A stretch of DNA of 64,000 nucleotides from Formicarius rufipectus (Eukaryota > Chordata > Aves > Passeriformes > Formicariidae). Below the pieces are notes generated by a model. It saw only the letters and a program-made list of their open reading frames with translations. It did no database searches and was not told the DNA's origin. The stretch lies in assembly GCA_013399695.1 (NCBI GenBank), contig VXAU01004384.1:551201-615200 (forward strand), written 5' to 3'. Positions 62,889 through 64,000 of the stretch are shown one piece after another; position 1 is the first letter of the stretch, and each line of letters begins with the position of its first letter. Position numbers and translations under genes: made by a program.

Positions 62889-63935
62889 TGGGGTGCTACA
62901 GAGGTGGATTTGAGAGAAGGTGCTGGAAGTTTCCCCTATATCTGTTGGAGCCAATGCCAACCGGCTCCCAAGACAGGCCAACTGCTGGCCAAGGCCAAGC
63001 CCATCAGCAGTGGTGGTAGTGCCTCTGGGATAACACATTTAAGGAGAGGGAAAAGTTGCTGCACAACAGCAGCCAGGAGAGAGGAGTGAATATGTGAAAG
63101 AAAGAGCTCTGCAGACACCCACGCCAGTGAAGGAGGAGAGGGGGGAGGAGATGCTCCAGGTGCTTGAGCAGAGATTCTTCTGCAGCCTGTGAAGACCATG
63201 GTGAGGCAGCTGTGCCCCTCACCAGTGGAGGTCTGTGGTGGAGCAGAGATCCACCTGCAGCTGTGTAGGACCCTACACTGGGGCAGTTGGATGCCCAAGA
63301 GAGATTGTGACCCTGTGGAAAGCCTGCTCTGTGACAGGACCTGTGGTCCCATGGAGAGACGTGGAGCAGGTTTTCTGGCAGAACTTGTGACCCTATGGGG
63401 GACTGACAGTGGAGTAGCCTGTTCCTGAAGGACTGCACCCAGTGGAAAGGGACCCATGCTGGAGTAGTTTGTGAAGAACTGCAGGGTGTGAGAAGGACTC
63501 CTGTTGGAAAGTTTGTGGAAGACTGTCTCCTGTGGGAGGAAGCTTATGCCATAACAGGGTGGGATATGAGGAGGCAGAGGCAATGTGTGATGAACTGACT
63601 GTCCAAACCCTGTTTGTTGTCCCTCTGTGCCTCTGGTAGTGAGGAGGTAGAGAATTTGGAAGTAAAGTGTGGAAAGAAAGGAGGGATGTGAGTGATGTGT
63701 TTTTAAGATTTGTTTTTGTTTCTTGTTATCCTATTCTGATTGGATTGGTACTAAATTAAATTTTTCCCCAAGTGAGGTCTGTTCTACCCATGACGGTAAT
63801 GGGTGAGTGATCTCTCCCTGTCCTGATCTTAACCCACCAGCACTGCATTATATTTTTCTGTCCTGCTGAGCAGGGAAGTGATGGAGCAGCTTTGGTGGGA
63901 CCCTGGCATCCAGCCAAGGTCAACCCACCACAACA
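62889..63935 (+). mobile_element. Probable solo LTR of an avian endogenous retroviral element
   Basis: I recognise this as a dispersed repeat common in bird genomes, about 1.05 kb long; the family name is not assigned. The boundary guess TGGGGTG...CACAACA gives TG/CA termini with weak inverted symmetry (TGnnGTG). A TATA-like ACATTTAAGG is at 63,036-63,045. From about 63,180 to 63,500 it is built of degenerate GGGACCCA-GCTGGAGTAG-like units, as at 63,268-63,286, 63,399-63,417 and 63,449-63,467. The final third includes TGACGGTAATGGGTGAGTGA and a closing CAACCCACCACAACA. AAGCTG occurs at both flanks (62,885-62,890 and 63,935-63,940). No gag, pol or env coding sequence is present, so it is a solo LTR or LTR fragment. 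Open frames inside are not genes. Confidence 0.65.
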
Positions 63936-63979
63936 AGCTGAATAAATTTGAGGTGAATAAAGCTGAATAAATTAAGGTG
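63935..63979. repeat. 25-base tandem duplication at the LTR boundary
   Basis: AAGCTGAATAAATT occurs at 63,935-63,948 and again at 63,960-63,973, followed in each case by GAGGTG or AAGGTG. It is a two-copy tandem repeat of period 25 that starts at the right end of the LTR-like element. Confidence 0.8.
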
Positions 63980-64000
63980 TTATATTGCATATTAATGAAA

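Larger units (their letters stand above)
42988..64000 (+). other. SLC10A7: SLC10A7 intron 4 (5' part, continues beyond window)
   Basis: The intron opens with GTGAGT. I searched by eye for the next exon, expected to begin Ala-Ala-Ala-Ile-Phe-Asn, and for later membrane-spanning exons, and found none. The intron is therefore at least 21 kb, much longer than introns 1 to 3. It is AT-rich with short noncoding open frames, a GC-rich islet at about 52,330-52,680, a T/TTTG-rich run, a TA microsatellite and an LTR-like element near the right end. Confidence 0.75.

Noticed and set aside
62936..63583. 215-codon minus-strand frame and 79-codon plus-strand frame near the right end
   Set aside because: Both lie within the LTR-like repeat and reflect its repeated GC-rich units rather than a gene.
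1..64000. Bacterial-type systems, CRISPR arrays, integrons or phage modules
   Set aside because: The window has vertebrate splice signals, CR1 LINEs and CpG islands; no tandem direct-repeat and spacer array or dense collinear gene cluster exists.

Overview
This is vertebrate nuclear DNA, almost certainly from a bird. The signs are CR1 LINE fragments carrying the avian-type ATTCTATGATTCTA tail, many T/TTTG-rich and A/CCAA-rich low-complexity runs, short introns, and coding sequence split into small exons with GT-AG borders. The bird order cannot be resolved by eye. Nothing suggests bacterial, plasmid or phage DNA. There is no operon, CRISPR array or convincing tRNA or rRNA gene, and I found no undescribed multi-gene system.

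Layout: positions 1-2,860 are a noncoding domain in which AT-rich, homeodomain-site-rich DNA alternates with several CpG islands, as is typical around a developmental transcription-factor gene. From known vertebrate synteny (POU4F2 lies divergently upstream of SLC10A7) I infer that this may be the 5' flank of POU4F2, with that gene off the left edge; no POU4F2 coding sequence is visible. Positions 2,860-28,900 are intergenic. They hold a possible TATA-type promoter (about 6,880-7,000), an orphan CR1 tail (12,553-12,610), a degenerate 1.2-kb CR1 reverse-transcriptase fragment (16,200-17,385), a CR1 3' fragment in the opposite orientation (19,991-20,313) and a small assembly gap beside a poly-C run (15,728-15,766).

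The one recognisable protein-coding gene is SLC10A7 on the + strand. It starts in a CpG island (about 28,930-30,125, interrupted by a 233-base gap). Four coding exons are visible: 29,804-29,903, 33,150-33,232, 38,136-38,272 and 42,912-42,987. Together they encode the first 132 residues without a frameshift or stop. Later exons were not found, so 42,988-64,000 is read as intron 4 running past the window edge. That intron contains a GC-rich islet near 52.3-52.7 kb and, at its right end, an approximately 1.05-kb LTR-like element (62,889-63,935) followed by a short tandem duplication.

SLC10A7 encodes a multi-span membrane protein of the bile acid:sodium symporter superfamily. In other vertebrates it affects intracellular calcium control, Golgi glycosylation and skeletal development. 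If the POU4F2 inference is right, the intergenic region separates a tightly regulated neuronal developmental gene from a housekeeping-type gene, and the left-hand elements would more likely serve the former.
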